Assembly (NCBI GenBank): GCA_033439765.1
Contig: JAULSN010000008.1
Span: 1,674,001-1,738,000 of the forward strand
DNA length: 64,000 bases
Direction of reading: 5' to 3'
From: Lasiosphaeria ovina
Taxonomy: Eukaryota; Ascomycota; Sordariomycetes; Sordariales; Lasiosphaeriaceae
A program made the position numbers and the translations under genes. Shown here piece by piece: positions 1-13,980 of the stretch. How positions within the stretch are numbered: the first letter of the stretch is position 1; every line of letters begins with the position of its first letter. The notes beneath the pieces were generated by a model. That model searched no databases and was not told the DNA's origin. It was given only the letters and a program-made list of their open reading frames with translations.

Positions 1-126
1 GGCGTCGGCATGGATTCCTGACGCTAGCAGCTCAAGTTGCCCTCCTCCTCGACCTGGCCCAGAGCAGAGACGGGCCTGGGGACTCGTCTTGGGAACCTGG
101 GGTGCCGGGGGAGTGGAGGTCAGTCA

Positions 127-198
127 GGGCAGGGCCGGACAGGGTGGGTAGGGCAGGGCGGGCAGGGCAGGGCAGGGTAGGGCAGGGCAGCAGCAGGG
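127..198 (+). repeat. G-rich GGGCA/GGGTA imperfect tandem repeat
   Basis: More than ten runs of GGG are separated by one to three bases, mostly in GGGCA units. The + strand could fold into G-quadruplexes. It is not the fungal telomere repeat TTAGGG. Confidence 0.7.
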
Positions 199-3100
199 CA
201 AGAGCAAACTGCAAGACAAGCAAGCATGAGACAGATCAATGTAAGGTATCCGTTTGTCGGGTACCATACATGCAGTACCGGGTAGACTGCACCATTGTTT
301 AAGTGACAAGGTACCCAAGGTACATACCTCGGGCAGGAAAGGCCGGGTACTGGGACCAACGCTTCCAAACAACATCACCCTCTTAGTACATTCCACGTTA
401 CGGGATTACCTTACCTACATCAACGCTGCCTCCTAGTACCTCCATGCCCAGCCAAGTGAGCCTGGTGGCTGCATCCACCCCAGAAAAGCAGATGATGGAC
501 GACGTCGTGCCGGGTCTGGTCCCGCCGCTATCAGACCCCCACCATTGTTCGCTGCGGTCCTCGCGGAGCGCTGCGAGGTGGGCCGGGGTCCTCTGTTAGT
601 AGGACTTTAAGGAGGGGACCATGGGGGTGTTTTTTGGGCCAGGTCGACTTGGCATGGACTAGTATCCGTACGGATGCACTTCTTCGCCCCAAGCTGGGTG
701 AGGCGGACCTATCCCATCCCTGCAATGGCCCATTGGACGGGCCCTGGCCCCGTCGAGTGACATGCCGGATGAGACATTTTGACAGAGAGCGGGACTGCCC
801 ACAGATGATGTTCTAGCGAGCCTCCATCGTTGCGTTGTATGAGAACGAATGACCGCAGGTCCATATTGACCAGAATTTGGATCGTCCCACCGCCGACCGG
901 ACACCTTGAATTTCGACCGCGGTAGCTCACGTACTCAAGGCAGTATTAACGTACGAATACCTTACTTGTCCTGGATGAAATATCGCAGGGAGCATTGGCC
1001 GTCATGGCACTTCAGTCAAAGGGCGGGAACGATGGGCGGTGACCTGCCCAAGTAGACGGACGGAATGGCAGATGGAAGCCGGCACCATGACGACGACCTA
1101 CAAGAGGGAAAGGGCATCCAGGACTAGCTGGCGGGAAGAGGCAAGAGAGGCGGCGGACGGGACGCCGGAAGGGGCGGGCGACCTCATAGCAAGTCCAGCC
1201 AAAGACTCGCATCAAAACGTGTCTGCCTAGCTGAAATAAATGTAAAAGGAAAGAGCCCAAGCCTCAATTGGCCGACACGGGCGGCTCTGCTCTCGCCGCC
1301 GTCACAACATCCGTCCAACTTCAAGAACGGAGATCGAATCATGAATTTGGCTTGCCTGGACGTCTTGTTGCAAACATAACACCACTACTACCATACTGAT
1401 ACTGTCGTCCCCCTCATCTCTCGCTTCAACTCCTGGCCTCTCGCAGGGCACGAGTGAGTGTCCTGTAAGCTCCGATCCATGCTGTTTGTCCCCTTGCCGA
1501 GCCATCAAGGAAAAGCCGGGAAGGCGTACTTCACGATGGAGTTGAAAGTGGTGTGGCAGCAGGCACGGCACACTGACAAGGGTCACTAGTGCCAGGGCCT
1601 GGATGACGCTAACCCGTTCGGGACAGACAGCAAGACTGGAAGGGGGGCTTGCAAGCGGTCACCAAGCAGCCGGGTGTGTTGGGGGTGAGGCACCAAGGGC
1701 TCCAGCTCCAAGCTAAAGCAAGGGTACCTTGTCGTTGGGTCCTTCCTCATTATTTTGGCTCCCAGCGCGGCAATCACTTAGCGCCACCCCTCTTCCCATT
1801 CTCATCAACGGTCCCAGGTCTGCTTCTTGCAGGCCCTCGGGCAGTGCTTCTGAACAGCGGGCGGATTACCCGGTAATGATGGCTCTTGACCACACCGCAG
1901 TTCTCTATCTGAAAGCCGCCTGATACTCGACTCTCGAGTCATCGGTGCACCATCGTCTACACTAATACCGTCCTCGCCATTACTCAGTTCCCTGGTTATT
2001 GCAGAGTCCTCGGAAGATTTCAGACAAAATAAAAGGATGGCCTCCTTTGCAGAGGGAGGACGAGGCGAGATGGGCAGAAACCAGACACCCGTCTCGTCCA
2101 CACATTCCATTATCCGTATTCCGTACGCATCCATCATTACCTAATTCACCGGCCCTCAATCGCGACTGGTTTTCACCTGCAAACGCTAGGACGAAGGCCC
2201 TTGTTTCGAGCTGTTCCGCCCCGCCCATCACGACATTCTCATGCTCAGGCGACGACAAGAGCTTCTTCTTTGACGGTGTCTGGAACGCCTATCGATAAAC
2301 AGATCCCGCACGACGGATTTCTCTTGCGGCCGTCAAGTCCCGATACCATGGTTACCGGTATGCATTATGGCGGCACTGCACTTGCCGTGGGCGCTGTCGT
2401 CCGGACAAGCTCCTACGCCTCACCTTGAAGGACGGTCTCTCTCTCGCCTTCAGCACGAGCTCTTTGGTAGCGTGGCGCGGGCAATTCCACGGGTATCACC
2501 GTGCCCCGACCGCCGGATCGGCCAGTCCCACCTTGTTTGCTTCGTAATTGCCGAGTATGACTGCTCCGGACGTAGTTAGACCTTAACAGGCTTCATAAGG
2601 GGATGCGGCAGCAGCTGAACAGACAACCTTGATGCCCGCGGGACAACTACGCAAACACGGCCAGAGAGCCCTTTCACCATCCGCGCTATCTCTCCCTCAT
2701 GCCCAATCCCATCAGAGGACGCCAGAATCGGGTTGACGTCAAACTGGGATCAGGAACCGAGCACTCGGTGTTTGAGGCCTGCGCTTATTCGCAATCTTCC
2801 TTGGCTTTGATTTTCCAGTGCCCCATGAGGCTGGAGAGCTTCAAGCACAGAGACCTCTCCAAGCTTGCAAGTTGCCATAACCATTGATCTCAGGACCGTC
2901 TGTGTCCCACTAAAACAGACAAAAAATCCCCGATGTTCATGGCAGACAGGGTACGCCAGCGCCAGAGATTGGCCCCGACGATCTGAGTGTCCTGCAACAA
3001 GGATCAAGGATCTTGAACTTGATCAATCAACAGCCAAAGGCTCTGAACTCGACGAGGAGTGGAAGTTGAGCCTGAGATCATCACAAATTCCAAGAATATA

Positions 3101-6068
3101 TCACGAGAAAGGAGATTCTCAACATGTTCACACACTATCAACGGACAGCAGTCATCGGTTTCCGCGACCTTGAGCTAAAATGGTACATCGCCCCAAACCC
3201 TCAATGCACGAAACGAAAGTACCGGCTGCAGGTCCCGTCCCCGCTGCTGCGGTGTACATTCCGCCGATGGGTCTTGTGTTGTAAAGGTACTCCTCCGTAC
3301 GAGGGCCGCAATGCAATGGAGAACTGAGCTAGCAAGCACGCACGTCTTCGGCAAAGCAATCTGGCCATTCGGAAGTGTCGCGGGTTCATCAACCTTCCTG
3401 AAGCGAGGGGATGCAACAGAGCTCTGCAGCGCCCAAGGGTTCTGGCTCATGACTCGCCCGCCAATCTTCTCCCAGCCTTCGTCTGACTCGTCTCGTGACC
3501 AGCACAGTCGCCGTCTTGAGGAAGCACCGTACAAGTGCCCTCGCTGGGAGCCACCACAGCACAGTGATAATTACGTGGGGGTTACCTAGCATTACGCATT
3601 GCTCGCACTGATTTACTTGACATCGCCTAAGTCCGGTACTTTTATCTCAATTTCTTTCTCCGATTAGAACACGACCTTATCATCTCAACAGCATTGTACT
3701 TCTCAGGAGACATGAAATATTACGATGTCCGCAGACGTTGGGCAGCTTGAAACTTCAAGGTTGTTGTTTGCTGTTTATACACAGTACTAGACGGAGCACA
3801 TACACACTGAGTACTGTACTTAAGCAAGGGCCTCTGACCGAAACAAGCGTTCACCAAGCCTAAGCTCCGCGGCCACTACTGGTAAATTTCCCGTCCCGAT
3901 CCCGCCGGCACCCGCCCGAGACTTCCCGTGATCCATCGACGAGTTTCTAGCCTCACAAGCCTCGATAGCGTCATTTGCTGCTTACGGAGCATGTTGTACA
4001 GGATATACTCTGCTATTTCTCCGCCGTCAATAAACAATGAGTTCGCTTGTTGGGGTGTGATGTGTCAGTTTTTCTAGAACGAATTCCGGCGGCCAACTGG
4101 AGTCTAATGTCCCAAGAATCGCCCCAAATATGCGGGCTAGACCTAAATCAACAGATTCAGCAGGCAGCGTTTCCGTACGACGGGTCGGGATTGGTCTCAC
4201 CCTCGTATCCTCCTATATAATTGGCCGTGTTGCAAAGAGGCAAATCGTTATTGCGGTACCTGCCTCTCCCCAAGGCCAATCCAAGCATTCGCACCTCATC
4301 GAAAAGCAACCGCCATCCCGGTTCTGCAAAATGGGGGTTTCTGGAATCAGCTTGGCGTTTCAGCCCACGACCCGTGGCGATGGTTCAGCAACGAAGCTGG
4401 ATTCCTGGATTTGACTCAGCCCAGGACCCAACGGCGAGGTAGACAATCGCTTCCATCACAGCCCATCTCGCTTCCCTTCCAGTTTAGAGGTCTCCCTACA
4501 TAGTATGACACGAGGCCGCCGCAAATCGGCTCCGATCGAATGACACCCATGTTACCCAAAGCCTCGGAGCATCACGGGAACAAAAGAACCTGCGTGTATC
4601 ACTATACTTGGGACATGAGCAAATGAAAACAACCTAGGTATCGACGATCCTTGCGGAATCTTTTCCGTCTGCGTTTTGTCTATACACCGTACCTCTTCCA
4701 TCCCTCTTCTAGTCTCCCGGGTTCTCCTCGGCCAGGCTGAAAATGTCGAAGAACCCCCTGAGCACGCTCGCGTGGCTGACAGCACTTGGGAACGAACTAG
4801 TTCCGCAACTATTGTTGACCCCGTTGGTGTTTGCGCCGCCGGAGCGTGTTCCGGCTGCCGCTGGTTTGGTTGCTAGACTCTGCAAGCGGCTTCGGGGAAC
4901 CTCGCGACTGACCGCTAGCGCTTGCCCTCAGGACCATTTTCGATACGGGCGGTGGGCGGAGCGCGGTGTATTCCGTGTGCCAATACCCCAGACCCGTCGG
5001 CCATTCCACAGTCAGCCAATTTCCATTTATGGGATAGCCTGCCGCAACTGATCCTTGTCAGCATATAAACCCTGCCACTATTGTTCCCAGTGCTTTGGTT
5101 GATGGGGCCGATCCCTGGTCAGGCGATTTCATTGGTGCGGCGCACCCACCACGAACATGCGCGAGCACGAACACGGGGTAGCATAAGTTTGTGCAGACGG
5201 AGAATCACAAGTTCCTCGCTCCTATTTCCCACACGACAGGAGACAGGACAGGACCGCACCACCACCACCGACCCTCTCCCCGCAACGTCATTGGGAGGGG
5301 GTGAGAACAAGGCCTGATTTACTTACCGAGCTCTCTCTGCCAAGCGTCACCACGTGCTATGCGCAAATGCGTATTCATGCCAGTAACACAGAAGAACTAC
5401 AGTCGCTTGCTATCCACTTTATCTCCTAGTTCCCCGTTTAGCGTCACCTTTTTGTCACCGCAAGTTTGCAGGCTAGCCTCGCAAAATCTACCCCGTTTCT
5501 TCACTATATCTCGCTCCTATCGTAAACCATTGTCTGGACTTCTTATGCTCAGTTTTGCGGACAATGACACCTTCACGTCTACGAGCTTGGGCCCAGCAAT
5601 ACCTCCAACCCTGACAGCTCGAGGCTCGCTACCACTTGCTTGTCGAAGAAACAGAGAGACTAGTGACAGGTATGGTCTCGATAGTGCTCGTCCCCGCTCT
5701 TTACCAAGTCGAACTAACAAGTGAGCTAGCTCCGGTTGCGTGGGGGGTCAAGGGCTTGTCGTTGTCAAACGCTTCCAAGAAACTTTCTTTCCAGTCTCGA
5801 GGCGGCAGCACTATCCCGCTACCCCAGGGACTTTCTTTCTCCACGGAGATAACAGGTCCAGTGACGAACCAAACTTTCGTTTTCCTTGACGCCTCTTGTC
5901 TCCTCAGTCCTGTCAACCGGTGACGAAACAAATGCATGCCGTCTTGATTCTTGACTAACATCTAACTGAAATTTGCCATCACCGGTTTCCGTGTCCACCA
6001 CCAAGTCAGTCCTTTCTACCTCACGACAATAACTGATAAGTAGCAGGTGTACGCATGTCCATAGTATG

Positions 6069-6100
6069 TACATACATACATACATACATACATACATACA
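6069..6100. repeat. (TACA)8 microsatellite
   Basis: Uninterrupted tetranucleotide tract in intergenic DNA, flanked by further imperfect TACA units. Confidence 0.9.
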
Positions 6101-7706
6101 GGACATACAGTACATACGCAGATGGGGTCTTTGCCCCGTGACTACAGCGGTCTAAAATTGTCGAGTTTTAAAGTGTCTCTGCATCAAGACCGTTTAACAG
6201 CTTCTCGACATGCAGTGTTGCGCCGGCTTTGGGTTATCATGGCCAAATCTTAGGTGCAGCGAACCGTCAATCGACTTTACCAGTTATCGGGGGTCTGGGA
6301 TGCGGCCGTCTCCAGAGCCTCTGCAAGGCCAACGCGGGTTTTCGATTGGTCCCAGCGTACTCTCGGTTACAGCCGCTCTTTTGGGGCGGGCAAAAGATAA
6401 TATAATCCCTGTCGTCCGTCGAGCCGGCGCCGGCCTGTTTCGTAACTTGATTTGCTGATGGCGATAACACCCCCAGCCGAGCGAGTCCAGGCAGAGAAGT
6501 GAAGGCGCACGGCAACGCTCAAGACCGCCAAAATGTGCGGCGACGGCGATTGAGTCGCCGGCGATGGTGGCGATGTCATGCTGACACGACCATAGAGCGG
6601 CGAGGCTTCAACCGAGAAATGACGAGGGAGATGAAATGAGGCAAAATAAAGAACATGTCAGATCTCATCTTGTCCCGTTTCTGGCCAACCTTTTGGTCCA
6701 GTGTCGAGGCGAGCATCGTATTGATTGGGCTGGGGGAAAGCGCTGATCAAGTCCGGCAGACGACCATTTCGCTCCGACTCCTTGATACGTGTATCTTGAT
6801 TCCATCGGATTCGGCTGGCTACAGCACCCCGGGTCTGCAGCCGTCCTCGGGTATTGGCCAGCCTCGAGCCTTCGGATGCCCCAAGTCTCCTTTCTGACTG
6901 CAGCACGTATCAGATGCTGGGCGCCAGGCACAGCCGATCTTTGCTGCAATCGATTCCGAAGCAGTATGTCTTGATGCACGTGTGCCATCAAGACTCAAGT
7001 ACACACAAAGACTTAGTGGCACGACCAAACCGCATAAACACTGATTGAGTCTCTGATGAGAATATACTGAATACGTCCGAATCGATGCTTGCTAGCCAAG
7101 CCATCACCGAGATGTCGCTCCCCAGCCCCCAGGGGTCCTGATGGAACTCACACACACACGCACACACACGACGAAACAAGCTCGGATCAAGGATTCGTGG
7201 CTCCATGGTCACACAATCACAGTCGGGCACAAGAAGTCCCCCCCCTCGGATTACTACACTACATACGTAGTGGTGTGTGGGATGGCGGGGTGGGCCAGCA
7301 GCTAGGCCTGCGTCAAAGCTCCTGAAAGGGTGCGTCTGAGGGGTTACACCCGGAAAGCTCGCCAATTCAGCGCTTAACGCGCGATACCAGCAATTCGATG
7401 ACGACTTTTAAGAGGCTTTTACACTAGTATTAACCAAACCCGGACAGACACCCGCTGCGATGGTTCTCATCCAGCCGTGCCGTGCCCTGGAAGGAGGGAG
7501 GAGGGGGAAAGGAAAGCACGAGACAATCCGATGCTGTAGGTTGCGCCGCGCCCATCATAGGTCAATCGGCCAGTCAGTCGGGAGTCTGCAGGATGCATCG
7601 ATTCAATATGACTGCCGCATGGGCAAATGACATGGCTTGATCGGAGAATCTGCTGCTGTTAAGTGGTTCTGTGGATTCAAGGACGCACAGCATGTAGGTA
7701 CAGCGC

Positions 7707-7731
7707 AGCACCGCACCGCACCGCACCGCAC
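7707..7731. repeat. (GCACC)n pentanucleotide repeat
   Basis: About five consecutive copies of a GCACC unit in intergenic DNA. Confidence 0.8.
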
Positions 7732-9766
7732 AGTACACATCGCTTCTGCAAGTTGCGAGTCTCGGTCGCAGGTGGGACCAGCCCGGCCGTCCGCCAATGG
7801 GCCTAAGATCTTCTTCGTCTGGGTCGTTTACGGCTTCCCGCTCTGGCTTTCTTTGGTTGACTGAGCTCACGGGGCATCTCATCACGACTTGGCATCCGCA
7901 ATGGACGCCGAGCTTTGCTTTGATCGGCAGGAGCTAGCCCGGTGGGCCGTTGTGACAAGAAAGAGCCAAGCCACGGACTGACACTGAACAGAAAAAGAGA
8001 ACGGTTGGTAACACGGCGGCATTGACAGTCGAGACACGTCAACTCGAAGAGCCGCGCCTCGAGGAACTCCGATCATGTTCTACAATGCCCGCATATTGTT
8101 GTGTACTGTACTCCGGTACGGAGGGGAAGGTGGGGGCAGCCTAGACGAGGGAGCAGCCGTGATGTTCAACCTACTCCGTATTAGTGTAGATGCGTGTATG
8201 GTATGTACTCCGTACCCTCTCGTCACTCTCTAGCGTTTCAGGGCAGGTCCTTGCCCACCCTAAGATCTACCATGGCTCTAGATCACAATCATGTATGTAC
8301 AGTACCTGCGTTTGCATCTTGGCCATAGCATATTGGGGGTTTTCTTCACATTGCTTCTCTCTGCTTTTTACACTTCGTCCTACCCGTACATACATGTTGG
8401 TCGTTTCACAACACGGGACTCGGGTGGTATACTAGTTAGCATGTCTTTTCTGTGTCCTATTTATGGCAATTCCGAGGTGCTAACAAGACAAAGCCGAGAG
8501 CGATAGGCAACGCAAACAACATCAACAACGTTGACCTAGAGGTCTTTTGATCTCGACGCAGAGAGGGTCGGTTGCGAAAGGGAAGCTGCCCAGAGCGGCA
8601 GTCGGCCGATCGCTCGTGAGCTAGCTATAAGCCTTCTTTGGGCGGGCAGAAGACCTATCTGTTCTGGCAAGCCAGCTGCTCACGTTGATCTGCCAGAGAT
8701 TGCGAAGGGACCTGGATGCATCTCGCATCTCCCAGAGCTGCGAGCATCGGTGGGGGAAAGAGGGGAAGCCAGCGATGCAGGAACCGTCACGCCTCTCGAG
8801 GACCACTCAACGTCGTCACCGTCTTCCCCCCTTTTGACTGCCTTTCCCCCTCTTCGCTTCCATCGACACCGTAGCTAGACGCAAGCACCAGACGATATGG
8901 ACCTGCCGTGTTTGATGCCTACGGAATGGATGAAGCCCGCAGCTTCCTTCTGCCACTCGCAGATGGGTGTATTGGGTAGTGGCCCTCCCGCCCCAAGGTA
9001 TGCATCTATGTATGCATGTACTCTGGATAGGCATTTCATCTCTATATCTCCAAGCAACCACCGGCCCAGAATTTCACTACTACCTTGGCCTACCGGTGCA
9101 GCAACATTGGCTTTGATGTCCTTCCTTTCTTTCTGATATCATATATAAGATATGTGGCGGATTGGGCATGTCACCGTCACACTACCATCATCGGGAGCGA
9201 GCCGACCCGAACCGCCGTGTCCGTGTCCTCTGGCTGGCGGCCCTGGGTCGGGCAGCCAGCCGCATGCTCGGTTCCCTTGTTCCCATCCAGGTGTCCGTCT
9301 CTTTGGATTCATGTTTGCCCTCGTCCACATTTCGCAAATCATAGTGAATATCCGATCTTACCTTTCTTGACCGTGAAAGGCACGGATGCTCGGCGCCAAG
9401 GTCCCAAGTCCAAGTCTAGACCGCTCACCTTGGGCTTAGGGCTAGCACGCGGGGGAGTTTAAACGCGCGCCCGAGCCTGAAAGCAGAAAGAGATTTTCAG
9501 GCCCTTGAGCCCCATGTTTCTTTGGTCTCGTCTTTTCTTTTTTATCCTTCGCTACCTTGTCAACTGTCAAGCCCTGCTCGGCTCGTCTCGTCCTGTTGAC
9601 GTTGTTCATCTCGTCCGTCTGGGGTTTTGCTGCTCTTTTCTGGCGCTAAGCTAGCGGCCGGATAATTACTCCGAGTGATCGACGGCGGGCGGGCGCTTTT
9701 CCAATTATTTTGCTGGCGAGATTTGACGAGGCGCCCCCCAATCGAACGTGGTCGGACCGCCGATTA

Positions 9767-9788
9767 ATGAGATGAGATGAGATGAGAT
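9767..9788. repeat. (ATGAG)n pentanucleotide repeat
   Basis: About four copies of a GATGA-phase unit, followed some 40 bases later by a CCTACCTTAGGTAG near-palindrome. Confidence 0.8.
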
Positions 9789-10289
9789 ACCCGAGCCAAG
9801 GGTCCCTCGAGACAGCAGCGCGGTTACCTACCTTAGGTAGTCGACCTACCTATCTAGGCCTGTCCTTGAAGTCTTGGAGAGAGACCAGCCTCTCTCCGCT
9901 GCGGGCCGCGACGGGACCGGGAGCCGTATTCCGTATTTCAGGTGAATGGATGGCCATGATCGCTTCTTTTCTTTTTCTGTTGCGCGCTGCTGCTTCCCTC
10001 TCTCTGCATGTAGTGCAGATCATCCGTCCCGTCCGCGCCGCCTCGGCATCATCCACACACACACGCACTACAAACTCACACTACGCTCCAATGTCTACGC
10101 TATGCTGCACCACAATAAAACTACCACCTAGCACTTGGGATGGGGAGGGTGGTGGCTTGTTTTTATTGTTCCTTCACTCTTAATACCTTGACGACTCGTT
10201 TCGGTTTGCGGTTGACATCCTCGCACACAAACACACACACACATAGTACTTAGTATCTGACCTAACGTCTGACCTGACCTGACGGGGGG

Positions 10290-10314
10290 CTCTCTCTCTC
10301 TCTCTCTCTCTCTC
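10290..10314. repeat. (CT)12 microsatellite
   Basis: Pure dinucleotide tract in intergenic DNA. Confidence 0.9.
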
Positions 10315-10645
10315 TTCTCGTCATCCCCCCTGCTGCCCGTCGTCCCCTTTCCGGACAGTCACGCTGACTTATACCCGCCGATCAAATGCCCTTTTCGGAC
10401 AGCCTGGGCCCTACTAGGCAAGTCGGCTGGGCCGCGGCAGGCCGGCAGGGCTTGACTGCGCGTCTTGATATGGCGGCGGCGGCGGTGGTGGTGTCATTCG
10501 TCTGTGTGTGTGTGGTGGAAATAGAATCCTTCCACAGCCCACCGACGCCCACCGCCCACCGCCCACCGCCTGTATGGCCTGTGGCCCATTGGGCAACCCA
10601 CTGCTACTATCACGGCCGTGGCTTGTGGGATCTACGCTGGCACGT

Positions 10646-10682
<37 letters not shown>
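10646..10682. repeat. Compound (TC)10(GT)8 microsatellite
   Basis: A pure TC tract passes directly into a pure GT tract. A CTGT tetranucleotide repeat lies about 75 bases further on. Confidence 0.9.
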
Positions 10683-11333
10683 TGGATGTCGGCCAATGTT
10701 GTTACCGGCTGCACGCTTGCTCCTATGCTGCCGCTGCCGCTGCCGCCGGTATCCGCCTGTCTGTCTGTCTGTCTATCTACCGCCCGCTCTGCCGGTCTGT
10801 CCGTTTGGCTGTCCATCCGCCCGTCTCCCTTCCGCGCCAACGGTCGGAAGCCATCTCTGTCTTTCTGTCTCTTCCATCCCCTTCTCCCTGATTTGGCCGG
10901 CTAGGTAGCCCGCGCCGGACCAGAAGCTCCAAGCGAGCCCGACCGACCAAGCTGAGTCGGTGAGCACTGTACTGTACCTACATACGAGAAGGTGCGGTTA
11001 GGTGGCTGCTGCTCCCGACAGATGGGAACGCAGCCACGGCTGAACTGAAGCGTCGAGTCGAGCTGCGCTAGGGCGGCGGCCAGGGCTCGCTGCCGAGGTG
11101 GCTGTACTGTGCTGTACATACCTACTTCCGTACCTACCTGGGTCATGGCCATGGTCGTAGACCTTGTATTGTGTTGTGTACGATACACACATGCGGGTAG
11201 TCTACGCACGTCCGTCCTGAACAACCTGGTTCAGCTGTACAGTAGAGTATGCGCAGACGGGGCTGCTAGCTGAGATGAATATTAGTTAGGCGGTCTGGCC
11301 CGAGTCTAGTTGGCAAGTGGCTTTTGACCGTGC

Positions 11334-11354
11334 CCGTCCGTCCGTCCGTCCGTC
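11334..11354. repeat. (CCGT)5 microsatellite
   Basis: Five consecutive CCGT units in intergenic DNA. Confidence 0.85.
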
Positions 11355-13959
11355 TGTAGCTCTATCTATCCCTTCCGCTTGCTTAAAGAATAAGGGGGGG
11401 CGTGGGCATAGCTTTCGGTGTAGAACACGCAGAATATGCTAAGTAGATGCTATTTGGCGTTGAACGTCCCCAGTCCCCCCCCCCCTCTTTTTTTTTTGGT
11501 CTGCGGGTCGCTTCCCGACTTCCGCGGAGCTTCCCTTTTTTTTGAGACACTTCGACGTGGAACCATTACCCGAGAGACAGAAAAGAAAAGGTCAGCAACT
11601 ACCTCCTGGGCGTGGGCCTTGGGTGTGGATGGGGGTGTGTGTCGGCGAGAAGGTGGTGTGTGTAGGATCGGTTCCGGGAGTTGTGCATCGAAAGCTTGCG
11701 CGTGTGTGTGTGCGTTTGTGTGTTGTTCTCAACCGCACAGAAAGAAAAAAAAGGCCAAGAGAAATTGGCAGCGAGCGGCTCGTAGCCGGCGGCCCCGGCG
11801 AGGCCGGCGGGCTTTTTCTCTCTGTCTCTCTCTCGTTGCCTGCCTGCTTCCCACACACACACACACCATGCCCTCGTACATACGTACATACATGGGACCA
11901 AGTAAGAATTTACGTAGGCACGGAGTAGTCAGCAGCCAGATAGATCTGTGATGGACTTAAGAGTCTAGGCGTTGTGTCCGGACGTTGGGGGCCGGCAGCA
12001 GTTGACTCACGTCACATCACTGTTTGACTCCTGCCTGTCTTGTCTTGTCTCGTTCTCGGTCTCGCAGCCGGTTATGATCAGATAGCTGTCGAAAGCAGCC
12101 GAGCCCCGTTGCTGACGTTATGTAGTTCTCTGGTGGTGATGTGAGCTGCGGCGCAGAAGCAGGCCATGGCCGTACTGCTGTTGGCGAGGTTTGAGATGGT
12201 GGGTCGGCTGTTGCTTTCCTCTAGTTCTGGTCTTTACGTTGTTGATCGGTGTTCTGTGCCGCTTGGAGAGGAGAGGTTTGTCTGGAGATTCTCGCTTTCA
12301 GTCTCTTTTTCTCCCCTCGTATCTTAATTTGCCGGCCATGGCTTGCTCTGTGTCGGTTTGTTCGTCAGCGGTTCTTCGACGCTGGCTGGCTGGCTGACTT
12401 GATCGGGCAATGTCACGGCCGGACAAAGAGGAACGTTTTGGTATTCTCGCCTGCTTTGCCTGGATTGTTATTCCTTGTCCTATCAGTCCCTTCTTGAATC
12501 CATGGAGGGAGAGGAGAGGAAGAGAAGATACTAGTCCAGTCTATCGACTGAAGATCGGAAGGCGCACCGAGCGAGTCCATGTTAGTAAGGCATGTCAACT
12601 CTACAAGAAAGATGTTCGTTCGTAGCACGGTCCAAAGTCAAGACAATCGATGCCGTTGCATTCTCGCGCTGTCCGTTGGGAGCTGACGATGCCCAGTCAG
12701 CCCATTGAGTGTGACACATTCGTTTTCTTTCCGCCGTGTTGTAGCTCGCATAAACAACTAGGCCCCGTACGATATCTCACACAGGGCTGTATTGGCGTGT
12801 ACAAAAACTAGGCTCGGAAGGATACACATACGGGATATTGCCAACTATTGCGAGCAACGTGTGGCAATGTTTGAATGTTGATACTGTCCTGTTCTGTTAT
12901 ATTCTCTCTGCATGTGTGTATATATGTGTGTGTGCTCAAGAGGGCCAGTGAGTAGTTGGGTTCCCCCTTTTCCTTGAGGCAGACACCGGCTGTCTGAACC
13001 TTAGCTGGACCCTTAGACGAGTGAAGATAAATAGACAACTTGATCAGATTGCCGCCAGTTAAGGTATCCTGTCGAATTTAAAGTATGGCCCTGTCACTAC
13101 CACTGTGACAGAAGAGACTGAGAGACTGCGGGTGTTGCCAGTGCCGATATTGCAAAAACAACAGCCCTACAATGATATGGCGGCGCTTGTTTGGCTGAAC
13201 ACATGAGATAGCTTTCAACAGCAAAGTCCATGAAATATCCCCGCACCACACGAGACCACGAGTCAACTGGTGACACCAATGGTTGCTTGCACCTTTGCCG
13301 CCCTCACCAGAGACTAGAAGTCCTTATTTATGGAAACGATATAGAAACTGGGACTTGAATCGAGCTCATCTAACTTAGTGTGTGCTTACCTAGTTATGGT
13401 TCACGATTAGTGTCGTGATGAATCTAACTTGTGGAAGTCGCTCCTCCATGGAGTTAGTTAGCGAGTTAGCGAACAAGCAACTTGAAACGGGAACTAGATA
13501 GCTGGGTTTGGGGAAAAAAGACACAAAGCTTTGAGGTAGGCGAGGTACGTACATAAGAGAGACATACGAATCGACAACAGGGGAAGAAACACGGGAAGAA
13601 GTAAGTTTACGAGGCAAAAGACCAAACACCGGAAAAGAAAAGCAAAACGGCCGAGAAAGGGAATAGGAGAACAACCCATAGCCCTCCTACAAACACAGCG
13701 AGTCACCCGGAAACAGTACCTACCTACCTAAGAGGCACACAATAGGAAGAGGAAGAGATACGGATATGAAGCACCATACGCCATTCAGATCCCCTAGAAA
13801 GGGGAGCAAGTCAATCTACCCCTATCTCCTATCCCCAAGCGGCCAAGTCATATGATTTCAGCCGGCCAGGTATGTATGCATGCGAAGAGACACGGTATGT
13901 GATTACGTAGTGTAAAAAGCAGAAGAAAAAAATAACATGGATTTACCCGCTTGCTGTAC

Positions 13960-13980
13960 GATGATGATGATGATGATGAT
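13960..13980. repeat. (GAT)7 microsatellite
   Basis: Seven GAT units, about 450 bases beyond the mso1 stop codon, so probably in or just past its 3' untranslated region. Confidence 0.85.

Noticed and set aside
127..198. Telomeric or subtelomeric repeat
   Set aside because: The unit is GGGCA/GGGTA, not TTAGGG, and the tract is short and internal.
10386..10904. 172-codon + strand frame
   Set aside because: Much of it is translated microsatellite (SLSLSLS, CVCVC), with no family resemblance.
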